The notes under the pieces are model-generated. The model was not told the origin of the DNA. It searched no databases and saw only the letters and a program-made list of their open reading frames with translations. 64,000 nucleotides of DNA from Umezawaea beigongshangensis (GTDB taxonomy: Bacteria; Actinomycetota; Actinomycetes; Mycobacteriales; Pseudonocardiaceae), in NCBI RefSeq assembly GCF_016464305.1, contig NZ_JAEIOJ010000011.1, forward strand, positions 1-64,000, in the 5' to 3' direction. The translations under genes and the position numbers were made by a program. Positions 1-8,080 of the stretch are shown piece after piece (positions within the stretch are counted from its first letter, which is position 1; each line of letters begins with the position of its first letter).

Positions 1-134
1 CTCCAACGTCAACAACGGCGCCTACTACTTCGACCACGACCACCGGGCCACGCTGAGCCACTACTCCGCGGGGGGGCGCGGGAGCCGCGACCGCTCACGG
101 CGGGCTCGGCGTCACGTCCGGCGCCCGGCGGTAG
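1..134 (+). CDS. Possible 3' end of a gene entering from the left edge
   Basis: Reading frame 2 gives a protein-like stretch of about 22 residues rich in Tyr, Asp and His, ending in HYSAGG. It then meets a run of seven G. Past that run frame 2 turns arginine-rich, whereas shifting by one base gives a short Gly/Ala-rich tail that stops at 132-134. This could be the C-terminus of a secreted or carbohydrate-active protein with a frameshift at the G run. Nothing in it identifies a family. Confidence 0.25.
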
Positions 135-139
135 CGGCG

Positions 140-847
140 TCAGGCGGCCCGGCGGGCGCTGCGCTGGGTCAGCGCCGCCCTGGTCGCCTCCACGAAGCGC
201 CAGAACACCTCGTTGGTGCTGGCCACCCGGCGCGGGGTGGTGTTGCGCGTGAACATCGACGCGCGCAGCGCCGTGGACAGCTCGATCTGCCCGCCCCGGC
301 GCGTGCGGGTGCGGTTGACGATGTTGTAGCGGGACGTGCCGCTGAGACCCTCGTGCCGCGCCGCGTCCACCGCGCGGAACCCGGTCTCGCGGTAGCGGGC
401 GAGCAGGAGCCGGCGCAGCGGGGCGTCACGGCCGCCGACGAGCACCTCCGGCGTCCCACCCGCGCAGCCGTGCACGGCCAGCGCGGTCCGCGCCATGCGG
501 AGCAGCGACAGCGCCACCGGGTCGTCGCAGTTCTCCGCGGTGACGTGCAGCTCGCCGTTGTCCGCAGGGCGCAGGCCCTCGAACAACCAGTAGGAGTGCG
601 CGCGGCCCGCGATGGCCACGGCCAGCTCCGACGTGCCGGGCTCGATGCCCCCGCCGTGCGGGGCGATCACCACGGTGTCGGAGCCGGGGCGGTGCCGGTG
701 GCGCCGCAGGAAGTCCACGCCCTCCAGCACGCCGGGCGCGGCGTAGAGCGCGGTGTTCGACGGGTGCACGTCAGCGGGCGACTCTGCTCGCACAGCGCGT
801 TCCTCCCGAGAAGTCCGGATGCCGCGGCGGTGCTGCCCCGACATCAT
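140..847 (-). CDS. Poly-gamma-glutamate hydrolase family protein (DUF867-like), signal peptide missing
   Basis: About 235 residues. The core contains APHGGGIEPGTSEL, a HSYWLFEGL stretch and a C-terminal NTTPRRVASTNEVFWRFVEA stretch, typical of secreted actinobacterial relatives of phage poly-gamma-glutamate hydrolases, zinc enzymes that cut gamma-glutamyl polymers. Mature secreted homologues begin near a DVxPSNTALYA motif, which is present here (DVHPSNTALYAAPG). Upstream of it there is only a polar, arginine-rich leader (from ATG at 847 or 844) and no hydrophobic signal sequence. I infer that the 5' end was lost or rearranged, so the protein may be cytoplasmic or non-functional. Confidence 0.7.
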   Translation of the reverse strand: MMSGQHRRGIRTSREERAVRAESPADVHPSNTALYAAPGVLEGVDFLRRHRHRPGSDTVVIAPHGGGIEPGTSELAVAIAGRAHSYWLFEGLRPADNGELHVTAENCDDPVALSLLRMARTALAVHGCAGGTPEVLVGGRDAPLRRLLLARYRETGFRAVDAARHEGLSGTSRYNIVNRTRTRRGGQIELSTALRASMFTRNTTPRRVASTNEVFWRFVEATRAALTQRSARRAA

Positions 848-853
848 CACCTG

Positions 854-1202
854 ATGCCGCCCTCCATTCTCGTCAACTTCGTCTACTGCCACCCGGTGGG
901 GCACGCCGTGGAAGGCCTGCACCGCGCTCACGGCTACCGCGTCGCCAACCCGGACGCCGAGATCGCGCTGCTGGGCACGCTGCGCGCGGACGGCCGCACC
1001 GCGACCACGTTCACCCGCGCCGAGCTGGACGAGATCGCCGCCGCGGCGCCGCGCGTGCTCGACGCGGTTTCCCGCCTGCACGACGACGGGACCACACCCC
1101 GATCCGGTGGACGACGACGGACCCCGCTCGCCGAGCACGTCGTTCCAGCGCGTCACCGCCGACCTCGACGAGATCGTGGAGCAGGCGTCCCTCCTGCCCT
1201 GA
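854..1202 (+). pseudogene. Frameshifted remnant beginning with a glycosyltransferase-like N-terminus
   Basis: The first 30 or so residues (ILVNFVYCHPVGHAVEGLHR) resemble the start of actinobacterial GT-B-type glycosyltransferase-like proteins. The reading then moves to unrelated helical sequence. At about 1083-1093 the frame breaks: removing one G from the GACGGG run lets the reading continue as DPVDDDGPRS and end at TGA 1200-1202 in a sensible acidic/hydrophobic tail. Only six bases separate it from the start of the opposite-strand hydrolase and there is no ribosome binding site. I read it as a scar of a rearrangement, not a working gene. Confidence 0.35.
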
Positions 1203-1336
1203 GCGGGTCCGTCGAACGGTGGACGCGGGGTCCACCTCAGCACCGGAAGCGATCGACGATCGGCCGATCGACGTGCGTCCGCCGTCGCGGGACGGTGGAA
1301 GGAGGGCAGTTCACCACGGGGTGAGGGGGCGAGGAC

Positions 1337-2938
1337 GTGTTCAGACTTCGCAGAGCACTGGTCGCCTGTCTGGCGGTGGCTTCGGTCGCCGTGCTGACGG
1401 GCGGGAGCACCACGGCGGCGTCACCGGGAGGAGCGGGCTCCTCCCGCGGTGACTGGCCGACCTGGCAGAAGGACCTCCTCGGGTCGCGGCACAACGCGGC
1501 CGAGCGGACCATCACCCCGCGCAACGTCGGGACGCTGAAGCTCCGGTGGGCGTTCAGCTACCCGGCCGGCACGCCGAACACGGTGGTCCGCAGCCATCCG
1601 GCGGTCGTGGGCGACACGGTCTACTTCGGCGGGCCGGACGGCAGGTTCTACGCCAACGACGCCCGCACCGGGCGGCAGAGGTGGACCTTCGACCTGAACT
1701 CGGTCGCGCCGGGCGATCGGCTCGGCGTCGTCTGGGACGGCCCGTCGGTCTCCGGCGGCAAGGTCTACTTCGGCGACCTCCGCGGCTACCTGTACGCGCT
1801 GGACCAGCGCACGGGACGCCTGGTGTGGCACACGCGGACGGACACGCACCCGGCGGCGTTCAACACCAGCTCACCGCTCGTGCACGGGGGACGCGTCTAC
1901 ATCGGCACGTCCAGCGGGGAGAACGTCAACGGCGCCGACTACCCGTGCTGCACCTTCCGCGGGCACGTCGACGCCTACGACGCGAACACCGGGGCACTCG
2001 TGTGGCGGCACCACACGGTGCCGGAGCCGCAGGCCGTGGGCACGTGGCCCAGCGGAGCCACCCGCTACGAGCCGTCCGGCGCCGGGGTGTGGAGCTCGCC
2101 GGTGATCGACCCCGCCGACGGCACGCTGTACGTGGGAACGGGCCAGAACTACACCGGCAGCGCGGGCGACTTCGACACCCTGCTCGCGCTGGACCCCGTC
2201 ACCGGGGCCGTGAAGTGGCGCAACCAGGTCACGAAGGCCGACACGTGGCGGTCGCTGTGCAACTCGCCCGACGCCGAGGGGTACTGCCCCGGCCTGAAGG
2301 ACGGCAGCGCCCTGGACTACGACATCGGCGCGACCCCGAACGTCTTCACCGCCGGTGGCCGCAAGCTCGTCGGGGTCGGGCAGAAGCTGGGCGTCTACCA
2401 CGTGTTCGACGCGCGGACCGGTGAGGTCGTGTGGCGGCGGCAGCTCGGCGTCCCCCTGCCCAGCGGCGGCATCTCGGGCATCCAGTGGGGATCGAGCTAC
2501 GACGGCGAGCGCCTCTACGTCGCGACCTACTACGCCGGTCCCGGCACGGTGTTCGCGGTCGACCCGCTGACCGGCGAGGTGCTGTGGGAGACGCCCAACC
2601 CGTCCGACGGCTGCACCACGGGCGGCGCGGCGGCGTTCCCCGAGCAGTGCGAGCTGGCGCACGGCGTGCCGGTGAGCAGCAGTCCGGGAGTGGTCTACGT
2701 CGGCAGCACCGACGGCAAGCTGCGGGCGTACTCGGCCAGGACCGGGCGCGTGCTGTGGACCCACGACACGGTGCAGCCGGTGATCGGCGTCAACGGGCTG
2801 CCGGGGCGTGGTGGGGCGATCGCGGGCACCGGAGGAGGCGCGGTGGTCTCGCACGGGATGGTCTACGTGCAGTCCGGGTACGCGCCGGAGTACCCCAACC
2901 CCGGCCGCGGCGCCGTGCTGCTGGCGTTCGGCCTGTAG
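1337..2938 (+). CDS. Secreted PQQ-binding-like beta-propeller protein
   Basis: 533 residues from a GTG at 1337 preceded by a G-rich purine stretch. Residues 1-27 form a Sec signal peptide ending in TTAAS. The body is a run of WD/PQQ-type repeats of the form VYFGGPDGRFYANDARTG, WTFDLNS, LYALDQRTGRLVW and LYVGTGQNYTG, matching the polyvinyl-alcohol-dehydrogenase-like or quinoprotein alcohol-dehydrogenase-like eight-bladed propellers. Paired cysteines (PCCTF, then CNSPDAEGYC) suggest disulfides in an extracellular protein. No cytochrome CxxCH is present. The function is probably an extracellular oxidoreductase or a binding propeller; the substrate is unknown. Confidence 0.8.
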   Translation: MFRLRRALVACLAVASVAVLTGGSTTAASPGGAGSSRGDWPTWQKDLLGSRHNAAERTITPRNVGTLKLRWAFSYPAGTPNTVVRSHPAVVGDTVYFGGPDGRFYANDARTGRQRWTFDLNSVAPGDRLGVVWDGPSVSGGKVYFGDLRGYLYALDQRTGRLVWHTRTDTHPAAFNTSSPLVHGGRVYIGTSSGENVNGADYPCCTFRGHVDAYDANTGALVWRHHTVPEPQAVGTWPSGATRYEPSGAGVWSSPVIDPADGTLYVGTGQNYTGSAGDFDTLLALDPVTGAVKWRNQVTKADTWRSLCNSPDAEGYCPGLKDGSALDYDIGATPNVFTAGGRKLVGVGQKLGVYHVFDARTGEVVWRRQLGVPLPSGGISGIQWGSSYDGERLYVATYYAGPGTVFAVDPLTGEVLWETPNPSDGCTTGGAAAFPEQCELAHGVPVSSSPGVVYVGSTDGKLRAYSARTGRVLWTHDTVQPVIGVNGLPGRGGAIAGTGGGAVVSHGMVYVQSGYAPEYPNPGRGAVLLAFGL

Positions 2939-2940
2939 GA

Positions 2941-2988
2941 CGCGCGCACCCTCACCGCTCTCCGCCGAGGACGGTGAGGGTGCGCGCG
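2941..2988. terminator. Bidirectional hairpin terminator between convergent genes
   Basis: A perfect 17-bp stem (2941-2957 with 2972-2988) and a 14-base loop. It lies three bases after the propeller gene's stop and overlaps the last 12 codons of the opposite carboxypeptidase gene, whose stop is at 2952. Confidence 0.7.
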
Positions 2989-3875
2989 TCGGCGTCGAGC
3001 TCCACGTCCACGCCCAGCGGCACGGTGAACTGGTCCGCGCAGTGCCCGAAGCCCAGCTCGCCCAGGATCGGCACGCCCAGGCCGCCGAGCCGGTCCACCA
3101 GGACCTCGGCCACCTCCGCCGGCTCGCCGCAGCCGTCCCAGGAGCCCAGCGCGATGCCGCGCACGCCGTCGAACCACCCGGCCCGCAGCAGCTGCGTCAG
3201 GATGCGGTCCAGCCGGTAGGGCTCCTCGCCCACGTCCTCCAGCAGCGCGATCGAGCCGTCGGCCGGGTGCGGTGGCGCGGTGCGGGCCCCCAGGGCGTCG
3301 GCGATCAGGCAGGCGTTGCCGCCGACGGTGGTGCCGCGCACGACACCCGGCGACACCGTCACCGCCGACGGCCGGGTCAGCACCCGCACCCGCTCGGGCT
3401 CGAACAGCGACAGCCGCAGGTGCTCCTGAGCGATCGTGCTGTCCAGGAACGGCCTGGTCGCCGTCATCGGCGCGAACAGCGTCGCCACCCCCAGCGTCGC
3501 GGTGAACCCGGCGTGCAGGGCGGTGATGTCGCTGGACCCGGTGAACACCTTCGGCCGCGCGGCGGCCATCGCCGGCCAGTCCAGCAGGTCGAGCACCCGC
3601 AGGCTGCCGTAGCCGCCCCGGACGCACACCACGGCGTCGACGTCCGGATCGCACCACGCCCGTTGCAGGTCGGCGGCGCGGTCGGCGTCGGCCCCGGCGA
3701 GGTGCCGCAGCACGGGGTGCCGGTCCAGCACGTGCGGCGCGACGTCCACCCGCAGCCCCCACGAGCGCAGCACCTCGGCACCGCGACGCAGCTCGTCCTC
3801 CGGGACCGGACCGGCCGGTGCGACGAGCACGGCCCGATCGCCCTCCCGCAGCGGCCGGGGCAGCAGCAGGCTCAC
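2952..3875 (-). CDS. LD-carboxypeptidase family protein (peptidase S66)
   Basis: 307 residues. The S66 fold is indicated by the N-terminal block (VLVAPAGPV), the nucleophile region (VFTGSSDITALHAGF), the long region with VVRGTTVGGNACL, the acidic motif LLEDVGEEPYRLDR and the C-terminal GFGHC histidine. These give the Ser-Glu-His triad of LD-carboxypeptidases, which trim the terminal D-Ala from tetrapeptide muropeptides in cell-wall recycling. The start is GTG at 3875, sharing GTGA with the stop of the S9 peptidase upstream, so the two are translationally coupled. Its 3' end lies inside a terminator hairpin. Confidence 0.85.
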   Translation of the reverse strand: MSLLLPRPLREGDRAVLVAPAGPVPEDELRRGAEVLRSWGLRVDVAPHVLDRHPVLRHLAGADADRAADLQRAWCDPDVDAVVCVRGGYGSLRVLDLLDWPAMAAARPKVFTGSSDITALHAGFTATLGVATLFAPMTATRPFLDSTIAQEHLRLSLFEPERVRVLTRPSAVTVSPGVVRGTTVGGNACLIADALGARTAPPHPADGSIALLEDVGEEPYRLDRILTQLLRAGWFDGVRGIALGSWDGCGEPAEVAEVLVDRLGGLGVPILGELGFGHCADQFTVPLGVDVELDADARTLTVLGGER

Positions 3876-5824
3876 GTCCGCAGCTCCAGGCGCGGGACGC
3901 CGACGGGCTCGAAGCCGAAGACCTGACCGTAGAACGACAGCTCCGCCTCCAGCGCGGCGCGGATCGTCTCCGCCCTGCGGAACCCGTGCTGCTCGCCCTC
4001 GAAGGCCAGGTAGGCGTGCGGCACCCCCGTGCCGTCGAGGCTCGCGGCGAACCGGTCGGCCTGCTCCGGCGGGCAGATCTCGTCCTCCAGGCCCTGCAGC
4101 AGCAGCACCGGACCGGCCAGCCGGTCCGCCTTGTCGATCGGGGAGCGCTCGGCGTAGCGGGCCGCGTGCTCGGGGTAGGAGCCGACCAGACCCGTCACGT
4201 ACTGCGACTCGAAGTCGTGCGTCTCGCCGCCCTGAGCGGTCCACCCCACCAGGTCGAGGATCGGGAACGCGATCATGGCACCGCGGTAGGTGCCGACCGA
4301 GGTCATCGACGCCGCCGAGGTCCAGCCGCCCGCGCTGCCGCCGCGGATGCCCAGCCGGGCGCCGTCCGCGGTGCCCTCCGCGGCCAGCGCCTCGGCCACG
4401 GCGGCGCAGTCCCGCACGTCCACCACGCCCCACTGCTCGCGCAGCCGCTCCCGGAACTCCCGGCCGTAGCCGGTGGAACCGCCGTAGTTGACCGCGACGA
4501 CGCCGATGCCGCGGCTGGTGAAGAACGCGATGTCGACGTCCAGCACGGGCAGCGCGCGCCCGGTCGGACCGCCGTGCACGTGCACCACGTACGGCGGCAG
4601 CTCGCCCTCGGGCGCGCGGAAGCCGGGGTTGGTCGGCGGGTAGACGTAGGCGGGCACGTCCTGGCCCTGCGGCCCGGTGAACACCCGCTCCTGCGGCACC
4701 GGCAGGTGGGCGGGGTCGGGCAGCGCGTCGGGCGTGCCGGTCAGCTCCGTCAGCTCGCCGGTGGACAGGTCCAGCCGCACCACGACGGCCTCGGTGGTCG
4801 GTCCGGCCGCGCCGCTGACCACCACGCCGTCGTGCGCCGCGAGGTTCGACTGCCACACCGGCAGGTCCACGTCGACGTCCGTCACCGTGGCGCTGCGCTC
4901 GTCGAGCACCGCGAGCCGGCCGCTGCGCAGCACGGCGTGACGGCCAGAGCCCAGCGGCGCGAACCACCGGTTCCCCAGCCGCCACATCGGACCGCCCAGC
5001 TCCTCCTCGCACGGAGCGAGGTTGGCGACCGACCCGTCCAGGCCGACGCGGAACAGGTTCCACCAGCCGTCGGGGTCGCTCAGCGCGAGCAGGTCGTGCG
5101 CGCTCTCCCACTCGACCTGGCAGACCGCCTCGGCCGGTCCACCGGCGAGCACCCGGTGCGGCCCGGCGACCCCGTCGTCGTCCAGTTCGGCCACGCACAG
5201 CTCGGTGCCGTCCCACGGCATGCGCGGGTGGTCCCAGCCGATCCACGCCACGTGCCGCCCGTCGGGGCTCGGGCGCGGGCCGGTGGTGAAGTGGTGGCTC
5301 GACGCCAGGACGCGCGGCTCGCCGCCGTCCACCGACAGCGCCACCAGGTCGCGGCGCACGTCGGTGCGCGCGTCCCCGATGATCCGCTCCCGCACGCACC
5401 ACACCTCGCCGTCGCGACCGGGCACGAGGTCGGCGTAGCGGACGCCGTGGTGGCGCTCGGGCGCCGGGCTGATCGGCCGCGGCTCGGTGCCGGGGTCCTC
5501 GGGGTCGAGCAGGTACACCCGCTGGTCGTCCCAGTGCGTGAAGGCCACCCGGTCGCCGCCGGGCGTGGAGATCACGGCCCAGGGGCGCCCGCCGTACTCG
5601 TGGACGCGGTTGCGGGCGTTCCACGGCGCGGGCAGCACCTCCTGGTGCGTGCCGTCGGCGCGGGTGCGCACCAGCGCCACCCGCCCGCCCTCCGCGGGCC
5701 TGCTCTCCGCCCACCACACCTGCCCGTCGTGCAGGTCGACCCACTGCGGCCCGCCACCGGCCGCGGCGGCGTCCGCCGAGCTGATGGGGGAGGTCCACGT
5801 CCCGTACGGAGCGATCTTCACCAC
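3872..5824 (-). CDS. S9 family prolyl-oligopeptidase-type peptidase
   Basis: 650 residues: an N-terminal beta-propeller (about 1-390) with repeated W/YxxDL-type strands, then an alpha/beta hydrolase domain. The hydrolase shows VHVHGGPTGRAL (oxyanion region), the nucleophile elbow GGSAGG with Ser at residue 497, an Asp in EDEICPPE and the His in EQHGF. This matches acylaminoacyl-peptidase / dipeptidyl-aminopeptidase-like S9C enzymes, cytoplasmic and acting on short peptides. There is no signal peptide. It forms an operon with the LD-carboxypeptidase (4-base overlap), which suggests peptide or muropeptide turnover. The start is ATG or GTG near 5824; the next gene is divergent. Confidence 0.88.
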   Translation of the reverse strand: MVKIAPYGTWTSPISSADAAAAGGGPQWVDLHDGQVWWAESRPAEGGRVALVRTRADGTHQEVLPAPWNARNRVHEYGGRPWAVISTPGGDRVAFTHWDDQRVYLLDPEDPGTEPRPISPAPERHHGVRYADLVPGRDGEVWCVRERIIGDARTDVRRDLVALSVDGGEPRVLASSHHFTTGPRPSPDGRHVAWIGWDHPRMPWDGTELCVAELDDDGVAGPHRVLAGGPAEAVCQVEWESAHDLLALSDPDGWWNLFRVGLDGSVANLAPCEEELGGPMWRLGNRWFAPLGSGRHAVLRSGRLAVLDERSATVTDVDVDLPVWQSNLAAHDGVVVSGAAGPTTEAVVVRLDLSTGELTELTGTPDALPDPAHLPVPQERVFTGPQGQDVPAYVYPPTNPGFRAPEGELPPYVVHVHGGPTGRALPVLDVDIAFFTSRGIGVVAVNYGGSTGYGREFRERLREQWGVVDVRDCAAVAEALAAEGTADGARLGIRGGSAGGWTSAASMTSVGTYRGAMIAFPILDLVGWTAQGGETHDFESQYVTGLVGSYPEHAARYAERSPIDKADRLAGPVLLLQGLEDEICPPEQADRFAASLDGTGVPHAYLAFEGEQHGFRRAETIRAALEAELSFYGQVFGFEPVGVPRLELRT

Positions 5825-5902
5825 GTCGCGACCCTATACGCGAGCACTTCGCGGGGGGAGGTCCTGCCGCCCGTCGCGTCGTGGCATAGGGTTTGACGTG
5901 CC

Positions 5903-6469
5903 ATGCCTCGCGTCATTCACGTCTTCCGCCAGCCCGATCGTTTCGTCGCCGGAACGGTCGGGCAGCCCGGCGACCGCGTTTTCTACCTCCAGGCCTCCGA
6001 GGAGGCCCGGCTGGTGAGCGTCGCGCTGGAGAAGCAACAGGTCGCTGTCCTCGCCGAACGCATCGGCTCGCTGCTGGAGGAGGTGCACCGCCGGTTCGGC
6101 GCGGACGTCCCCGAGGAGGTCCCCGACGACCTGCGCGACGCCGAACCCCTCCAGGTGCCGGTCGAGGAGGAGTTCAAGGTCGGCACCATGGGTCTGGGCT
6201 GGGACGCCGAGGCCAGCGCGGTGGTGATCGAGCTGCTCGCCGTGACGGAGGAGGAGGTCGACGAGGCCGTCGTCCTCGACGACACGGAGGAGGGGCCGGA
6301 CGCCGTCCGCGTCTTCCTGTCGCCCGCCGAGGCCAGGGCGTTCGCGCACCGCGCCGACCAGGTCGTCAACGCGGGCCGCAAGCCGTGCCCCCTGTGCTCC
6401 GAACCCCTGGATCCGGACGGCCACATCTGCCCTCGGCAGAACGGCTACCGGCGTTCCGAGGAGAGCTGA
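5903..6469 (+). CDS. DUF3090 family protein
   Basis: 188 residues starting MPRVIHVFRQPDRFVAGTVG, the signature start of DUF3090, a conserved actinobacterial protein of unknown biochemical role. The C-terminus has a CPLCSEPLDPDGHICP cluster, a likely zinc site. In many actinobacteria it is followed by a SCO1664-type protein and then mshC of mycothiol synthesis; here the SCO1664 gene follows after 7 bases but no mshC is present. The family assignment is firm; function is unknown. Confidence 0.9.
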   Translation: MPRVIHVFRQPDRFVAGTVGQPGDRVFYLQASEEARLVSVALEKQQVAVLAERIGSLLEEVHRRFGADVPEEVPDDLRDAEPLQVPVEEEFKVGTMGLGWDAEASAVVIELLAVTEEEVDEAVVLDDTEEGPDAVRVFLSPAEARAFAHRADQVVNAGRKPCPLCSEPLDPDGHICPRQNGYRRSEES

Positions 6470-6476
6470 GCCTCGC

Positions 6477-7271
6477 GTGCTGCCAGGTGATCCCGGTGTG
6501 CACGAGCTGCTGACCCGCGGGCGCATCGAGGTCGAGGGGCGGCTGGTCGACGCGTCCAACGCCACGCTGTTCTGCGCGATCACCCTGGACGGCGTGAGCG
6601 CGCAGTGCGTCTACAAGCCGGTCAGCGGTGAGCGGCCGCTGTGGGACTTCCCCGACGGCACGCTCGCCGGGCGCGAGGTCGCCGCCCACCTGATCTCCGC
6701 CGCGGCGGGGTTCGACGTGGTGCCCACGACGGTGCTGCGGCCCGGCCCGTTCGGGTCGGGCATGGTGCAGCTGTGGGTCGACACCCGCGAGGACGACGAG
6801 CTGGTCGACATCGTCGCCGAGGCGGACGTGCCGCAGGGCTGGCGCGCGGTGCTGCGTGCCCACGACCGCTACGGCGACCCCGCTGTGCTGGTGCACGCCG
6901 ACCACCCGCGCATGCGGATGATGGCGGCGTTCGACGTGGTGGCCAACAACGCCGACCGCAAGGGCGGGCACGTGCTGCACGCCCCGGACGGCCGGGTCTT
7001 CGGCGTCGACCACGGGATCTGCCTGCACGCCGAGGACAAGCTGCGCACGGTGCTGTGGGGCTGGTCGCGCGAGGAGCTGCCGCCGGAGGCCGTGGAGGCG
7101 CTGGAGCGGCTGCGCGTGGAGCTGACCGGTGAGCTGGGCGAGACGCTGCACGACCACCTCACCCGCGCTGAGGTGCGCGCGCTGGCCGAGCGCACCGACA
7201 AGCTGCTGGCCTCCGGGCGCTACCCGGAGCCCTCGTCGGAGTGGCCAGCGATCCCGTGGCCCGCGTTCTGA
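6477..7271 (+). CDS. SCO1664 family protein (PI3K/PI4K-like kinase fold)
   Basis: 264 residues from GTG at 6477. Recognisable blocks are a glycine/valine-rich start (LLTRGRIEVEGRLVDASNAT), the VYKPVSGERPLWDFPDGTLA segment with a probable nucleotide-contacting Lys, MMAAFDVVANNADRKGGH (catalytic-loop-like D-x-N) and VFGVDHGICLH (DxG-like). The family is conserved next to DUF3090 in actinobacteria and carries a phosphatidylinositol-kinase-like fold; its substrate is not established. It is co-transcribed with DUF3090 (7-base gap) and followed 10 bases later by a tautomerase gene. Confidence 0.88.
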   Translation: MLPGDPGVHELLTRGRIEVEGRLVDASNATLFCAITLDGVSAQCVYKPVSGERPLWDFPDGTLAGREVAAHLISAAAGFDVVPTTVLRPGPFGSGMVQLWVDTREDDELVDIVAEADVPQGWRAVLRAHDRYGDPAVLVHADHPRMRMMAAFDVVANNADRKGGHVLHAPDGRVFGVDHGICLHAEDKLRTVLWGWSREELPPEAVEALERLRVELTGELGETLHDHLTRAEVRALAERTDKLLASGRYPEPSSEWPAIPWPAF

Positions 7272-7281
7272 AGGAGTGCCC

Positions 7282-7464
7282 GTGCCCCTGATCACCGTGT
7301 CGATGTTCCCCGGACGCACCGACGAGCAGAAGCGCGCCCTGGTGGAGAAGGTCACCGACGCGTTCCTGGAGACCTGCGGCGGCAACCGCGAGGGCGTGTG
7401 GGTGATGATCGACGAGGTGCCGGGCGAGCACTGGGGCGTCGGCGGCAAGCGCACGGTCGACTAG
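7282..7464 (+). CDS. 4-oxalocrotonate tautomerase family protein
   Basis: 60 residues, the usual length for the small tautomerase fold. GTG at 7282 has AAGGAG six bases upstream. Removing the initiator leaves Pro-1 (PLITVSMFPGRTDEQK), the catalytic base of this family, and the C-terminal EHWGVGGK block is typical. These homohexameric enzymes catalyse keto-enol tautomerisation; the physiological substrate cannot be read from sequence. It follows SCO1664 in what looks like one transcript. Confidence 0.85.
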   Translation: MPLITVSMFPGRTDEQKRALVEKVTDAFLETCGGNREGVWVMIDEVPGEHWGVGGKRTVD

Positions 7465-7883
7465 TCCGCCGCCCGCCGGCCCAGCAGGGCCAGCAGCGTG
7501 CCGGGGCTGGGCACGAGGTCCGCCCCGCGTCTGGGCGGCACCGCCCAGCGCGAGTTCCCGCGCGGTGTCCTGCTCGGTGGCAGGGCGAGCGCGTCGAGCG
7601 GGACGACGTCGACGCCGCGCGGCAGGTCGTACGCCTCGTCGGTGGCCAGGAACACGTGTTCGGCACCCAGCAGGACCACGGGGAAGTGCAGCCCCAGCCC
7701 CTCGATGCGCTGCACGAGCCGCGCCGCCGGGACGCGGTCGAGCGCGAGACCGGTGACGCGGGCCTCGGGGGTGAACAGCAGGCGCGTCCCGACGACTCCG
7801 GTGCACCATCCGTAGTCGACGCGGTACTGGGCGGAGGCGCGGCCCAGGCGGAGTCCGAAGGCCTCGTCCGTGCTGGCGATCAT
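7461..7883 (-). CDS. Hypothetical protein, weakly resembling a primase/polymerase-type N-domain
   Basis: 140 residues, convergent with the tautomerase gene (4-base overlap of the ends). The segments YRVDYGWCTGVVGTRLLF, GLHFPVVLLGAEHVFLA and LPRGVDVVPLDALALPPS have the layout of the small bifunctional primase/polymerase-N-like proteins found across actinomycetes: GTRL near the start, a buried VVLL strand, a W/F-L-A strand and a proline-rich ALPPS turn. No metal-binding catalytic pair is obvious. Codon use matches the neighbours, so it is probably a real gene. The family link is only a resemblance. Confidence 0.6.
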   Translation of the reverse strand: MIASTDEAFGLRLGRASAQYRVDYGWCTGVVGTRLLFTPEARVTGLALDRVPAARLVQRIEGLGLHFPVVLLGAEHVFLATDEAYDLPRGVDVVPLDALALPPSRTPRGNSRWAVPPRRGADLVPSPGTLLALLGRRAAD

Positions 7884-8080
7884 GACGCTCCTGGTTCGGG
7901 GGTGTACTGGAACACACGCGGCGGCCGATCGTCCGGTTCACGCCCTGTCCGGTCGTGTCATCGCCGCTGACCGGGCAGCACCGGTGATCGGCGACGTCGG
8001 CCGGGTGCTCGGGGGAGTGGCGGCACCGCCCGCGCGTCGCTCACCGGGCGGGCGGCCCCGCGCGGGTACGGTCGCTGATC

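Noticed and set aside
2952-5798. A single 948-codon open frame covering both the carboxypeptidase and most of the S9 peptidase gene
   Set aside because: Only its last third has protein character; the rest is the arginine/alanine-rich shadow of the peptidase in another frame. The true start is the GTG at 3875.
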